The position numbers and the translations under genes are program-made. From positions 62,001-126,000 of the forward strand of contig CAZMNY010000014.1 of NCBI GenBank assembly GCA_964567745.1: DNA of 64,000 nt, written 5' to 3'. Numbering within the stretch: position 1 is the first letter of the stretch; every line of letters begins with the position of its first letter. The stretch comes from CAZMNY01 sp964567745. Lineage in GTDB: Bacteria > Planctomycetota > Planctomycetia > Pirellulales > Pirellulaceae. Positions 17,818 through 26,314 of the stretch are shown here, one piece after another. The notes beneath the pieces were generated by a model that saw only the letters and a list, made by a program, of their open reading frames with translations, had not been told where the DNA came from and made no database searches.

Positions 17818-18519
17818 TTAATTCATGGCGTCGCGAAGGCCATCAAGCGTTCCGCCAAGAGAATAGTGAATCTCCGACGTCGCGGTCACGACCAAAGCGT
17901 GCAGCGGTTTGTAATAGAAAATGCTGCCAGGCCCGCCATTGGTGTCCCAAAATTCGGGCTGAATCGTTCGTTCGATCAAATCAACCAAAGTGGGGCCGTA
18001 GTCAAACTTCGTTCCGCCGCCGCGTGCGGACGATTCATTCGAATCATTGGAATAAACTTGGGCCGGTCCGCCCATCGAGCCGCCGACAACCCCCAATTGA
18101 TCGGCGAGCGAACCGGTGATTTCGTTCGCCAATTCGTCGACTTCCGAATTCGGCTTCCGCGTTGCTTTCGGCGAGCCTCCGGCTAACGATGGAGCTCGAC
18201 GAGCTCCACGCCGGAGCGCGGGACGCGACGGCAAATCGAATTCGCGGATGAGTCGTTTCTTGATCGACGTCATCCGGCTCCAAAGTTTGGCTTTGTAAGA
18301 CTTGAGCGAGTCGCTTGTGCCGAGTCGGGGATCGCGTTTGATTTCGAGATAAAGGGAGGCCATCCGATGGATCGCCGCCGCCTTCTCCTCGTTCGATTCC
18401 GCGCGTGCCTCGTCGCGAATCACGGCTCGCACATCTTGTGAGATGTCGTAAAACTTGCGTAATTCCGGGGCGTCACCCGGCGCGACGACGGTCAAGATCG
18501 ATAGAACTAAGGCTCCCAT
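17818..18519 (-). CDS. Planctomycetal exported protein of unknown function
   Basis: The 233-residue protein begins MGALVLSILTVVAPGDAP, a weak signal-like stretch, then a charged helical region (residues ~10-85), an S/P/R-rich linker, and a C-terminal domain LVDLIERTIQPEFWDTNGGPGSIFYYKPLHALVVTATSEIH that I associate with planctomycete proteins, although its role is unknown to me. The ATG at 18519 is preferred over the ORF start at 18564 because AGAGGGAAG lies directly upstream. It overlaps the end of the upstream PAP2 phosphatase gene by 47 bases in a different frame, which suggests translational coupling. Confidence 0.65.
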   Translation of the reverse strand: MGALVLSILTVVAPGDAPELRKFYDISQDVRAVIRDEARAESNEEKAAAIHRMASLYLEIKRDPRLGTSDSLKSYKAKLWSRMTSIKKRLIREFDLPSRPALRRGARRAPSLAGGSPKATRKPNSEVDELANEITGSLADQLGVVGGSMGGPAQVYSNDSNESSARGGGTKFDYGPTLVDLIERTIQPEFWDTNGGPGSIFYYKPLHALVVTATSEIHYSLGGTLDGLRDAMN

Positions 18520-19315
18520 GTTCTTCCCTCTGTTCCTGCTGGACGTTGCCCCCGTCCGCTGCATTCAATGTATCGTCTAGATCCCTATCGCTCAATGATT
18601 TCAAATTGCCAGCGTCGTCACCGACGTTGAGCTCTTTCTCCCAGCTCGACCATAGCTGTTCGGTCCATGCCGACTGACGTTGCAAATACCAGGCGACGCC
18701 AAGTCCCACGCCAGCGCCGACGACAACGTCGCTGAAAAAATGAGCCTGAACCACCATTCGCTGCGCACCGGCAAGAATCGCAAAGAACAGAAACAACCGG
18801 CCGCCCCGAGGGTACAGACGCGCCAGTCCCAACGCCAATCCAAACGCGGTGGCAGTGTGGGCCGACGGAAACGACTGCGTTGCGTACTCAAACGCCTCGC
18901 CAATCGGCAGCGTCAATGGCGCGAAAAACCCTTCGAACGATTCGAGCGGGCCGTCTGGAATCGCCACGAATTGGTTAGGGCGACGACGGATCAACATCAC
19001 CTTCAGGCAATTCGCCGCCAGCCCGGCAAGATAGGCAGTTGCGGCAAGACGCGGAACTACGCGCCATCCCCTTGGATCGAGCGACTTGACCGTGATCAGG
19101 ATGAGCAATACGCCGAGGCCGTGGGCAAACACTTCAGCGAGCAGGACGACTTTCTCAATGTCGCCCGGCAATGGCTCGGACCGCATCCAATTCGCCATGG
19201 GCGCATCGGCCAAGCCCGCCACGAGGGCGATGGCGATAAATGCCAGGCCAAGCAGACTCCAACGTCGCCACTTTGGCCGAGATTGATTCAATGGATGCAA
19301 GCAGTCAGATCCCAT
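18473..19315 (-). CDS. PAP2-family membrane phosphatase
   Basis: The 280-residue integral membrane protein has the three PAP2 motifs: KVMLIRRRPNQF (KX6RP), FPSAHTATAFGLALG (PSXH, with alanine for the usual glycine) and RMVVQAHFFSDVVVGAGVG (RX5HX3D). About five or six hydrophobic segments surround them. By family, it dephosphorylates a lipid phosphate such as undecaprenyl diphosphate or phosphatidic acid at the outer face of the membrane. The last ~60 residues form a hydrophilic cytoplasmic tail. ATG 19315 is preferred to the TTG at 19342. The gene overlaps the downstream unknown gene by 47 bases, so the two probably form one transcript. Confidence 0.85.
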   Translation of the reverse strand: MGSDCLHPLNQSRPKWRRWSLLGLAFIAIALVAGLADAPMANWMRSEPLPGDIEKVVLLAEVFAHGLGVLLILITVKSLDPRGWRVVPRLAATAYLAGLAANCLKVMLIRRRPNQFVAIPDGPLESFEGFFAPLTLPIGEAFEYATQSFPSAHTATAFGLALGLARLYPRGGRLFLFFAILAGAQRMVVQAHFFSDVVVGAGVGLGVAWYLQRQSAWTEQLWSSWEKELNVGDDAGNLKSLSDRDLDDTLNAADGGNVQQEQREEHGSLSSIDLDRRRAG

Positions 19316-19493
19316 GCGCGAAGCGTACCAAACCGCCTGCAACCGACCTAGCCCGGATTTGTTTGGAGCAACTATTGGCGTTGAGCTAGAGACCTAAAGC
19401 GGCGTAGACTCCCACCAGATTTTCCGCGACGAATTGCGGAATCGAAACCGCGCTGTGATGGAACCAGCGCGATCTCAGGTTAGGAGTCGGTTG

Positions 19494-21317
19494 ATGTCAT
19501 GGAAGGCTCACGTGGCGACGATTTTGGTTGTCGCTTCGGTTGTCTTGTTCACGAATCTGGGTGGCCCAAGGCTTTGGGATCGCGATGAGCCCCGTAACGC
19601 TGGTTGCGCAGCGGAAATGCTGTTGCGCGGAGATTGGGTCGTGCCGGTCTTTAACGGCGAATTGCGGTCGCACAAACCTGTTCTGCTTTACTGGCTGATG
19701 ATGAGCGCCTATGCGGTGCTCGGCGTTGGCGAATTCTCGGCAAGGTTTTGGTCGGCCGCTTTGGCTGTCGGCTCGTGTCTGTGCGTCTACGCCATCGGTC
19801 GAAGAATTTTCAGTCCGCGAGTCGGCCTGTGGGCCGCCGTTATCCTCGCAACCACGATGATGTTCGACGTCGCTGGGCGAGCCGCAACGCCTGATTCAGT
19901 GTTAATATTTCTCGCGACGGCGGCGCTGACGTGGTTCGTGCTACGCACCTTCCCCAGTCGAACTGTCGACCAAGAAACAAAAGCCGGCGCCGACGAAGAG
20001 CCAAGCACCGAGCTGTTTCCTATCGAACCATTCGCTGTCATTATTCTCTACGCGATCATGGGCCTGGCGACATTGGCCAAGGGCCCGATCGGCGTGATCC
20101 TGCCATCGGCGGTTATCGGCGTCTTCCTGCTCATCCGCAGTTTCAGCACAACCTATGGGGCGCCCCGAGGCGTCTGGCGATTGACGCGGCCGATCAGCTA
20201 TTTCATTGGCGTCTGTTTGCGCATGAAAGTCCACTGGGCGACGAGCGTTGTGCTCGCCGTCGCATTGCCTTGGTACGTCTGGGTTGGATTGCGAACCGAC
20301 GGCGCATGGCTCAGCGGTTTCTTCCTGGAGCACAATCTGGGCCGCGCGATGCAGCAGATGGAGGGCCATGGCGGATCTCCGTTCTATTTCTATCCTGTCG
20401 CACTCATGCTCGGTTTTGCACCTTGGTCGGTGTTTTTCATTCCGACGTTCCTGGACGCCTATCGGCGCATGCGCCGCGGCGATCGAGAGGGAAACGGCCT
20501 TTTGTTCGCGCTCTGCTGGGTCGCCGTCTATGTCGGTTTGTTTTCGCTGGCTAGCACGAAACTGCCAAGCTACATCACGCCCTGCTATCCCGCAGTCGCG
20601 CTCCTGGTTGGAAGTTACGTTGACCGTTGGGCGAGAAACGAAACGCTCGTCTCGTGGATTTGGCCTCGACTCGCCATGGCCATTTGGGCCGCCGTCGGAC
20701 TGGGGCTCCTGGTCGGCCTTCCCGTTGCGGCGCAGCAGTACCTTCCTGGACTGGAATGGCTGGGTGCCGTCGGCTTGATTCCAATCGTCGCCGCCGCCAT
20801 TTCGCTCATCTGTATGCGACTCAAGCGAGCCGACGCGGCAGCCAGATCCTTTGCGCTCGGCGCATTCCTTTTCGTTTGGGTCTCGTTTTCGTTCGTCTCC
20901 GCGCAAGTCGACTCGACTCAACGGTTTCATGAACTGCTCAGCCAACTCAGGTCACGGAGCGAAAACCCGCGATTAGCCCACTATCAAGTGCTTGAACCGA
21001 GCTGGGTCTTTTACGCGGAGTCGACCATCGAGCCGGTTCATGTCGGCGAGAGCGACGCGCCCGGCAAGCAAGGAAAGCGAGGCGGACAGGTCTGGGTGCG
21101 ACACGCTTCACATGAAGTGAGGCAATACCTTCAGCAAAGTCACGACAACTATGTACTCACAACGCGCACTCACTATGAGCGCATCCGTGGTGAATTGCCG
21201 ACCGGCATCTCGGTTGTCGCCGAAACGCCTTACTTCTTGAAAGACGAATCGATCGTCGCGCTCGGACTTTCAAAAACCTCGGTCGCCAAGCGCGACGACG
21301 GCACGAGCACCCAGTAG
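19494..21317 (+). CDS. ArnT-like membrane glycosyltransferase (GT83/PMT superfamily)
   Basis: The 607-residue protein has ~11 hydrophobic segments and the PMT-superfamily first periplasmic loop LWDRDEPRNAGCAAEMLLRGDWVVPVFNGELRSHKPVLLYWL, which carries the catalytic D-E and the EMLLRGDW...KP pattern of ArnT. Such enzymes transfer a sugar from an undecaprenyl-phosphate carrier to lipid A or another envelope acceptor. A soluble C-terminal domain of ~130 residues follows. The ATG at 19494 has AGGAG seven bases upstream, so the TTG at 19434 is rejected. The tandem GTCGCTGACG units lie directly after its stop. Confidence 0.85.
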   Translation: MSWKAHVATILVVASVVLFTNLGGPRLWDRDEPRNAGCAAEMLLRGDWVVPVFNGELRSHKPVLLYWLMMSAYAVLGVGEFSARFWSAALAVGSCLCVYAIGRRIFSPRVGLWAAVILATTMMFDVAGRAATPDSVLIFLATAALTWFVLRTFPSRTVDQETKAGADEEPSTELFPIEPFAVIILYAIMGLATLAKGPIGVILPSAVIGVFLLIRSFSTTYGAPRGVWRLTRPISYFIGVCLRMKVHWATSVVLAVALPWYVWVGLRTDGAWLSGFFLEHNLGRAMQQMEGHGGSPFYFYPVALMLGFAPWSVFFIPTFLDAYRRMRRGDREGNGLLFALCWVAVYVGLFSLASTKLPSYITPCYPAVALLVGSYVDRWARNETLVSWIWPRLAMAIWAAVGLGLLVGLPVAAQQYLPGLEWLGAVGLIPIVAAAISLICMRLKRADAAARSFALGAFLFVWVSFSFVSAQVDSTQRFHELLSQLRSRSENPRLAHYQVLEPSWVFYAESTIEPVHVGESDAPGKQGKRGGQVWVRHASHEVRQYLQQSHDNYVLTTRTHYERIRGELPTGISVVAETPYFLKDESIVALGLSKTSVAKRDDGTSTQ

Positions 21318-21338
21318 AGGGAACGCGGGGGTTGAACC

Positions 21339-21387
21339 GTCGCTGACGATTCTGGTCTCGTGCGGGCGCTCGCTGACGCGTCGGGTT
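21339..21387 (+). repeat. GTCGCTGACG repeat units after a gene
   Basis: Two CGCTGACG units occur 30 bases apart (cores at 21341 and 21371); the second reads TCGCTGACGCGTCGGGTT, close to TCGCTGACGCTTCGAGTT at 13872-13889 and to the inverted arm at 14559-14590. The units sit in the short convergent gap between the ArnT-like gene and the ThuA gene. Confidence 0.6.
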
Positions 21388-21399
21388 GGCTCGAGAAGG

Positions 21400-22251
21400 C
21401 TATTTCTTCCCGGAGTCTCTTCTTGCTTTGGCTTCCTGCGATTTGGATAGCATGGGGTTCGGTGTCGCGTCGCCTTCGGCTTTGTGAAGGATCCAGCGGA
21501 CTCCGCCCAACAACGACTCTTGATACGTCGAGTTGGCCCAGACATCCTCACGATGTCCAAGGCTCATGTGCATGACACGACCCTTGCCATATTCCTTGAC
21601 CCAGGCAATGGGCACATGGTACGGCTGCTTGAGCTTCGTCTTGGCCATGTTCAGACTCATGAGAACCCGAACTTTCTCCGGTTGCCAATTCTTAAAACGA
21701 TAGATCTCGTCCTTGATCGTGAATTCGCTTCCCCACGGTTTTGCGACCGGATGATTCGTATCGTGCACGGTAATCGTCACGGTTGTATTTGCGCCCCAGG
21801 GATGGCCGTTAAACGTGCCGCCGATCATGTCCCAATAGGGTTTGTAATTCTTGAAGGTGTCGGCGGCCGAATGCGTGCCGATAAATCCGTGACCTTTCTG
21901 CTTCAACCAGTCATTGAAGAAGTAGTCCAAGTCCGCTTGTTTAATCGGCAGTTTACCCGTCGTGTAAAACAGCACGATATCGTATTGCTGGAGTTTCTCT
22001 TTGGTGAAGTCCTTCGCGCAATCCTGAGTGCAATCGGCGCGAAACAGGCCGCTCGTCACTCCCATCTCTTTGACGACGCGTTCGGCCGGCGAGAGCTGAT
22101 TATCTTTGCGAGTCACCGAGCCGTGCCGAAAACCGGCGCTCTGACTAACCATTAACAAGCGGACCGGCTTCGTTTGTTGTTTGTCTTCCGCCATGACGAC
22201 GCCAGTCATCAGAAGCGTCAGCGCTACACTCGAAAGGACTCGGATTCCCAT
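21400..22251 (-). CDS. Secreted ThuA-like protein
   Basis: The 283-residue protein has a signal peptide (IRVLSSVALTLLMTGVVMA) followed by one ThuA domain: RLLMVSQSAGFRHGSVTRKD, DIVLFYTTGKLPIKQADLDYFFNDWLKQKGHGFIGTHSAADTF, and the closing GKGRVMHMSLGHREDVWANSTYQESLLGGVRWIL. The fold is glutamine-amidotransferase-like; in ThuA, a role in trehalose or related sugar utilisation is known, but the substrate here cannot be read. The start is set at ATG 22251, directly before the signal peptide; the longer ORF adds 40 unlikely residues. The same domain opens the giant dehydrogenase at 8723. Confidence 0.87.
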   Translation of the reverse strand: MGIRVLSSVALTLLMTGVVMAEDKQQTKPVRLLMVSQSAGFRHGSVTRKDNQLSPAERVVKEMGVTSGLFRADCTQDCAKDFTKEKLQQYDIVLFYTTGKLPIKQADLDYFFNDWLKQKGHGFIGTHSAADTFKNYKPYWDMIGGTFNGHPWGANTTVTITVHDTNHPVAKPWGSEFTIKDEIYRFKNWQPEKVRVLMSLNMAKTKLKQPYHVPIAWVKEYGKGRVMHMSLGHREDVWANSTYQESLLGGVRWILHKAEGDATPNPMLSKSQEAKARRDSGKK

Positions 22252-22347
22252 AGCAGTTAGTCCCGTTTTAGGGTGAGTTTTATACGCTCCGCACTTGCGG
22301 CTCATCGTGACCGTAAGCTGACCGACTCTGGTCCGCTTCATCAACCT

Positions 22348-22818
22348 ATGTCTCTTTGCGAGCCGTTGCAACTCATCCGACTGGTCAAATCCATCTTAAT
22401 GGGATCGATCAGCGTCGAAGCGAGCGACATTCAACTCGAACCGCACACGCCAGAAATGCGAGTGCAGTATCGCGTTGACGGCGAGCTGCAGCAAGTGATG
22501 ACGATCCCCAATCACATCGAAGAGGCGGTGGTCGCGCGGATCAAAGTCATGGCGGACATGGACACCACCGAAACTCGACGACCTCAAAACGGGCATCTCG
22601 GGTTGCATGAAGACGGCGTCAAAGTCATCTTCCGAGTCAGCAATATCCCAACGGTTGGCGGCGAGTAGGTCGTGCTTCGTCTGCTCGACGAGGGCAACAA
22701 GGTCTTCAATCTGCACAAAGTTGGATTCATGCCGCGCGACGTGGAGCGAGTTCAGTCGATCATCGACAAGCAGCTCACGGTACTCGGTCTCGCAAGAATT
22801 CAGCTACGGAATTCGTGA
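22348..22818 (+). pseudogene. GspE/PilB secretion ATPase fragment with in-frame TAG
   Basis: From ATG 22348 the frame encodes part of the N-terminal domain of type II secretion / type IV pilus ATPases: ASDIQLEPHTPEMRVQYRVDGELQQVMTIP and MDTTETRRPQNGHL, where functional relatives have ASDIHIEP and RRPQDG. At 22666-22668 a TAG interrupts the motif that normally reads GEKVVLRLLD, most simply an AAG-to-TAG change. The same frame continues after it with VVLRLLDEGNKVFNLHKVGFMPRDVERVQSIIDK and ends at TGA 22816-22818, just where the Walker A ATPase core should begin. The nucleotide-binding half is absent, so the fragment cannot be a functional motor. Pseudopilin genes follow. Confidence 0.8.
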
Positions 22819-23047
22819 CGACGAACCTTGATGCCGATGCGAAACACGCGCGGTTTCGGCGTGTCGCGGCGACGCCGCATGTTGCATTTTCGCCAGGTGG
22901 AAAACTGCAGGATTTTCACGAGAGGATTCGGTTTTTTTCCAGCCTATCGAGGTATGCGCACTATGTTCTTAATGAGCCCGCATCTTTCCCCTCTCCCAAA
23001 GTTCATTCGAACGGAATGTGGGTGCTCACACGGGTCTGATAACAAAC

Positions 23048-23383
23048 ATGAAGCAAGCACATCGCCAACAGCGAGCTGGCTTCTAGCTCATGGAGATCAT
23101 GGTCGCTCTGGCGGTCGTGGCCATGATGTCGACGATGGCGTCACAGCAATATCTCAACAGCATGCCAAAAGCCCGCGTCAATACGTGTCATTTGACGAAG
23201 GCTGAAATCGAAGTGCAGGTTGAGCGGTACTACCGCAACATGGGCCGCTGGCCGCAAACCAATTTGTCCGACATCGCTGGACTCACGGAGTATTTCTCCG
23301 ACCGTCCGCAACGATGCCCTGTGGACAATTCGGCCTACCGGCTTGACCCCCGCACGCGCCACGTCGTTGGACACAATCACTAA
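23048..23383 (+). pseudogene. GspG-like pseudopilin with TAG in the prepilin motif
   Basis: Starting at ATG 23048 the frame reads MKQAHRQQRAGF, a TAG stop at 23084-23086, then LMEIMVALAVVAMMSTMASQQYLNSMPKA. Type IV prepilins read G-F-(S/T)-L-(M/I)-E here, so the stop replaces the residue right after the +1 phenylalanine, most simply TCG to TAG. The remainder is a short globular domain with YYRNMGRWPQTNLSDIAGLTEYFSDRPQRCPVD, typical of major pseudopilins. Translation could only restart at ATG 23090, which would lack the leader and the cleavage site. I therefore call it a pseudogene; the intact paralogue follows at 23523. Confidence 0.8.
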
Positions 23384-23522
23384 GTTGATACTCCGGTCTC
23401 AACTTACAACGAGTCAATTATTTTGTCGTCGCCATTTGGGGACCCGTTCCACTCCCGAACTTGCGATAATCGTCGCGTGAGCACGCTTGTGTTCGCATGA
23501 ATCTAGTTGAGGAGAAGAGAAG

Positions 23523-23852
23523 ATGAAGCGAGGTCGCAAGCGCGGTTTTTCGTTGATGGAAATCATTATCGCGGTCGTGATCATGGCGATCGTGGCGACG
23601 CTCGGCGTGTCGCAATTGGGCAAGACAACGAGCCAAGCAAAACAGAAGCTCGACCAGCACAACCAAGCCTCGTTGAACGAAGCGATTCAGCGATACTATC
23701 TCGAGCGTAATCGCTATCCTGACCGAAACCTGGTCTACCTGACGTACTATGGTTACGCCAGCGAAGCCAAGTCGGGATACAAGTACTACCAGTACACGCC
23801 TTATGGCGGCATCTACCGGTTCAACAGCAGCACCAAGAAGGTCTACCGCTAA
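23523..23852 (+). CDS. Type II secretion major pseudopilin, GspG-like
   Basis: The 109-residue protein has an intact leader and prepilin-peptidase site, MKRGRKRGFSLMEIIIAVVIMAIVATLGVSQLG, with cleavage expected between G8 and F9 and the conserved glutamate at +5. The globular part (NEAIQRYYLERNRYPDRNLVYLTYYGYAS...YGGIYRF) is short and tyrosine-rich, similar in layout to GspG. GAGGAGAAGAG precedes the ATG at good spacing. It is the only intact member of the cluster 22348-24265 and is followed by a strong terminator at 23874. It may be assembled by components encoded elsewhere, or be on its way to loss. Confidence 0.8.
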   Translation: MKRGRKRGFSLMEIIIAVVIMAIVATLGVSQLGKTTSQAKQKLDQHNQASLNEAIQRYYLERNRYPDRNLVYLTYYGYASEAKSGYKYYQYTPYGGIYRFNSSTKKVYR

Positions 23853-23873
23853 ACAAGCCGCTGGGATTTACAA

Positions 23874-23913
23874 CCGCACGTCGCGTAATGTAACGCGGCG
23901 TGCGGATTTTTTC
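23874..23913 (+). terminator. Rho-independent terminator after the GspG-like gene
   Basis: A 13-bp stem (23874-23886 with 23893-23905, one G-U pair) has a six-base loop and is followed by a T run (ATTTTTTC from 23906). It lies 22 bases after the pseudopilin stop. Confidence 0.85.
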
Positions 23914-23934
23914 GGTTAAGGAGTTCGCCGCGTC

Positions 23935-24265
23935 ATGAGCTTTGGATCCTTTGTCGCCTACTCGCGCATCGTCCGATCCCGAGCCCAACGGCCACTCCTG
24001 ACGGTACAAGACTGTCCCTTGGCATGAGTCGACTGCACCAACATCGAGAGCAGCGCATCGCGTTCGAAGTACGCTGTACTTGTCGCTAGCCCCAGGCCAA
24101 AAAACGCTCGGCGGCTCCATTCGGCAGATTGACGCCAAACACCAGCACGCGCTGTTTTCCGTTGTCAACCAAAAGACGCTCGACCTGCTGATCGACATCT
24201 GCGAAAACCTCCGCATCAATTTCGAACTTGTTGATCCTTCGCTTTCCGCTCTAGCTCGCGTCCCA
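23935..24265 (+). pseudogene. PilM-like pilus/secretion assembly protein fragment, frameshifted
   Basis: ATG 23935 is preceded by AAGGAG and opens MSFGSFVAYSRIVRSRAQRPLLTVQDC, then runs into TGA at 24028-24030 shortly after. In the neighbouring frame, from about 24020 on, translation continues with STLYLSLAPGQKTLGG, SIRQIDAKHQHALFSVV, NQKTLDLLIDICENL, RINFELVDPSLSALARV. That pattern (hydrophobic strand, then VDPSLSALAR) resembles the ribonuclease-H-like PilM/GspL proteins that dock to secretion ATPases. A frameshift plus loss of the rest would explain it. The identification is from general pattern only and is tentative; the position after the pseudopilin genes supports it. Confidence 0.45.
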
Positions 24266-24320
24266 TCAATGACTCGCCGAAAATACTGCACTGCGCTGCC
24301 GCAAAGGACATTGCTCGTTC

Positions 24321-24338
24321 AGTGCAAAGTGCAAAATG
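24321..24338 (-). repeat. 18-nt dispersed repeat, copy 2
   Basis: Exact reverse complement of 4159-4176. It lies 20 bases beyond the stop of the minus-strand gene ending at 24359 and in the sense direction of that gene, as copy 1 does for its gene. Confidence 0.7.
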
Positions 24339-24358
24339 AGAGTCGCGCGAATCGTGCG

Positions 24359-26314
24359 TTAGCTGTCCGAGGCGATGTAAAGCGGCAACTGAGCTTCTTC
24401 GCCCTCGACGAAGACTCGCAGTTTCACTTGAGCCTTGTTGTGCAGCTTCGTGATAAGCTCTTGAGCCTCGGGCAACTTCTTCAGTAGCGTTTCGGATTCG
24501 ACGATCCTTCGTTTCGACGTGGCAATTTTCTTGCTCGTCGAATTCAAGTCGCGTGTGACACCAAACTGCGCCGCCGCTTTGGCTTGTTGTTGGAAGACGT
24601 TATTGGTCCGCTGAGCGTTGATCGACGACTGCTTCGACTTGAGCGCGCGAAGCCTTGCTTCCGCACGGGTCAGATCGCGTCGAGCTCCAAGTACGGCTCG
24701 CTGAGCGCCTTTCTCCATGTTTTGCAGTCGATCGATGGAGAGGTCAAAACTGATTCGAGCGTTAGGGTTGTACACCGGCATCACGTAGACCGCGATCTCC
24801 TCACGCCCTTTGCGATCAACTTTGAAACGGATTTCCGTGCCTGGGTAATCTTTCAATTGCACCGCCAAATATTTGCCTTTGCCGGCTTTGCGTTGGTCAT
24901 TCTTCCAGTATGCCGTCATTGGGAACTGATTCAACAATTCAACCTCAAGCCGAAGATCGTCGGTCTTAGGCAAGTTGGCTACGTCGAGCACTCGCGTGTC
25001 GACTCTTTTCTCCAGCGAGATCGTAAACGTCGACTCGCGAAGCGGTTTTCGCAGCGGGATCGTTCGCGAATGTTTTTGGCTGGCAATGTTCAAAACGCAG
25101 TTCTTCACTTGCAACGTCTTGGCAACCGGAGCGCCCTCGGACCAAACAAACTGAAACTCGTTCTCGCGATGAGCTAGTTGTGCCAGCTCGACGCCCGCCT
25201 TGTCCTCGTCTCCCGTCTTCTTGTCTCCCGACTTCTCATCGCTTAACAGGATTCGCCACCGTGACTCGTCGCCGTCAATTGGCGACGCCACGATTCGCTC
25301 GCCCTCCTCAAGCTTGGCGAATTCGCTATTCAGTTCTAATTCGATCTTCGCGTTCGAGGTGAGCTGAGCCAGACTTCGAGCTTTCTTGTCGAGCAGCGAC
25401 GGCAGTTCAATCGCCACCGGCCAAGTCGTAAAGGGATCCGCGTCAGAACTGACACTCGGCTTCGTCGTCGGCGTCGTCGGCGTCGTTGGCGTCGTCGGAA
25501 CACTGACTGGTTTGTCAGGAGCTGCTGGTTTCACCGAGTCCGTCGGAGTGGAAGCGATGTTGTGCGAACCGCCAAGTCCGCCGCCAATGGGCTTTGCAGG
25601 AGGCGTGAAGGTCTTCGTTTGCACGTTGGACCCGACTTGCCCGATTCTCGCTGATTGGTCCGTGTCTTCATTGTTGGTGGCCGGCGGAGCGAGAGGCTGA
25701 CCGTCCTCGGATGCTTCATCGTTTGACGGAGACGTTTTTGAGCCGAGCGCGTCAGGCGACGTCGACTCTAATTGATGGTTCGCTTGCTCGTCGTCAATTG
25801 CTGGCGGATCATAAGCCTCAGCAGCCGTCTCTCGCGAGGCCCGTTGTTCGTCACCGCCGCGTAAAACCCAGTATCCAATCGCCGTGCATAGGACGCCCGC
25901 GAGCAACGTTGCCGCGCCGCAGGCTATGAGCACGATCATGCCGCGACCACCGACCGACGAATTGGCCTTAGCCGGTAACGATTGCACAGCTGTCGGGGAA
26001 TGTGCGATGGGAACCGATGCGAGCTGCGTTGCCAAGTGCTGGCTCAGTCGAGCGTCGTACCTGGTCCGAGATTCTGGATTGAGCAAAGTAACGCCCGTCT
26101 GCCGCACCTCTTGAATCAACTCCGTAGCGCGTGCGCCGTGAGGCCCCGACTGGTGCGTTGCCAAATGCCGCAGTCGCAGGTTTACCGCGTTCTCGATCAC
26201 CTTCGGTTCGGTTTCAAACTGGCTGACGCCAAGAATACGATACGCATCCGGCGGCTGCTCGCTGGGCGGAATCCCAAGCCAAAGATGATATGCGTCTATC
26301 GAAGGTGTTTCCAC
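24359..26314 (-). CDS. Membrane protein with planctomycetal J-like N-terminal domain
   Basis: The 651-residue protein starts with a compact domain, YHLWLGIPPSEQPPDAYRILGVSQFETEPKVIENAVNLRLRHLATHQSGPHGARATELIQEV (residues ~9-70), reminiscent of a J-domain without the HPD tripeptide and seen, as far as I recall, at the N terminus of planctomycete signalling proteins. One membrane segment follows (GMIVLIACGAATLLAGVLCTAIGYWVL, ~124-150), then a long S/T/P/D-rich linker that includes four PTT units, and a C-terminal beta-rich then coiled-coil region (RRDLTRAEARLRALKSKQSSINAQ). It is likely anchored in the membrane with the J-like domain in the cytoplasm. Function unknown. It is not close in sequence to neighbouring genes. 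Confidence 0.75.
   Translation of the reverse strand: METPSIDAYHLWLGIPPSEQPPDAYRILGVSQFETEPKVIENAVNLRLRHLATHQSGPHGARATELIQEVRQTGVTLLNPESRTRYDARLSQHLATQLASVPIAHSPTAVQSLPAKANSSVGGRGMIVLIACGAATLLAGVLCTAIGYWVLRGGDEQRASRETAAEAYDPPAIDDEQANHQLESTSPDALGSKTSPSNDEASEDGQPLAPPATNNEDTDQSARIGQVGSNVQTKTFTPPAKPIGGGLGGSHNIASTPTDSVKPAAPDKPVSVPTTPTTPTTPTTKPSVSSDADPFTTWPVAIELPSLLDKKARSLAQLTSNAKIELELNSEFAKLEEGERIVASPIDGDESRWRILLSDEKSGDKKTGDEDKAGVELAQLAHRENEFQFVWSEGAPVAKTLQVKNCVLNIASQKHSRTIPLRKPLRESTFTISLEKRVDTRVLDVANLPKTDDLRLEVELLNQFPMTAYWKNDQRKAGKGKYLAVQLKDYPGTEIRFKVDRKGREEIAVYVMPVYNPNARISFDLSIDRLQNMEKGAQRAVLGARRDLTRAEARLRALKSKQSSINAQRTNNVFQQQAKAAAQFGVTRDLNSTSKKIATSKRRIVESETLLKKLPEAQELITKLHNKAQVKLRVFVEGEEAQLPLYIASDS
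25463..25499. repeat. GTCGTCGGC microrepeat inside a coding region
   Basis: About four imperfect 9-base GTCGTCGGC units encode the PTTPTTPTTPTT stretch of the J-like-domain protein. The array is a candidate for length variation by slippage; nine-base units would keep the frame. Confidence 0.65.

Noticed and set aside
19941..20945. Minus-strand open frame of 334 codons opposite the ArnT-like gene
   Set aside because: It reads as R/E/D/Q-rich low-complexity antisense, without motifs; the plus-strand gene is well supported.
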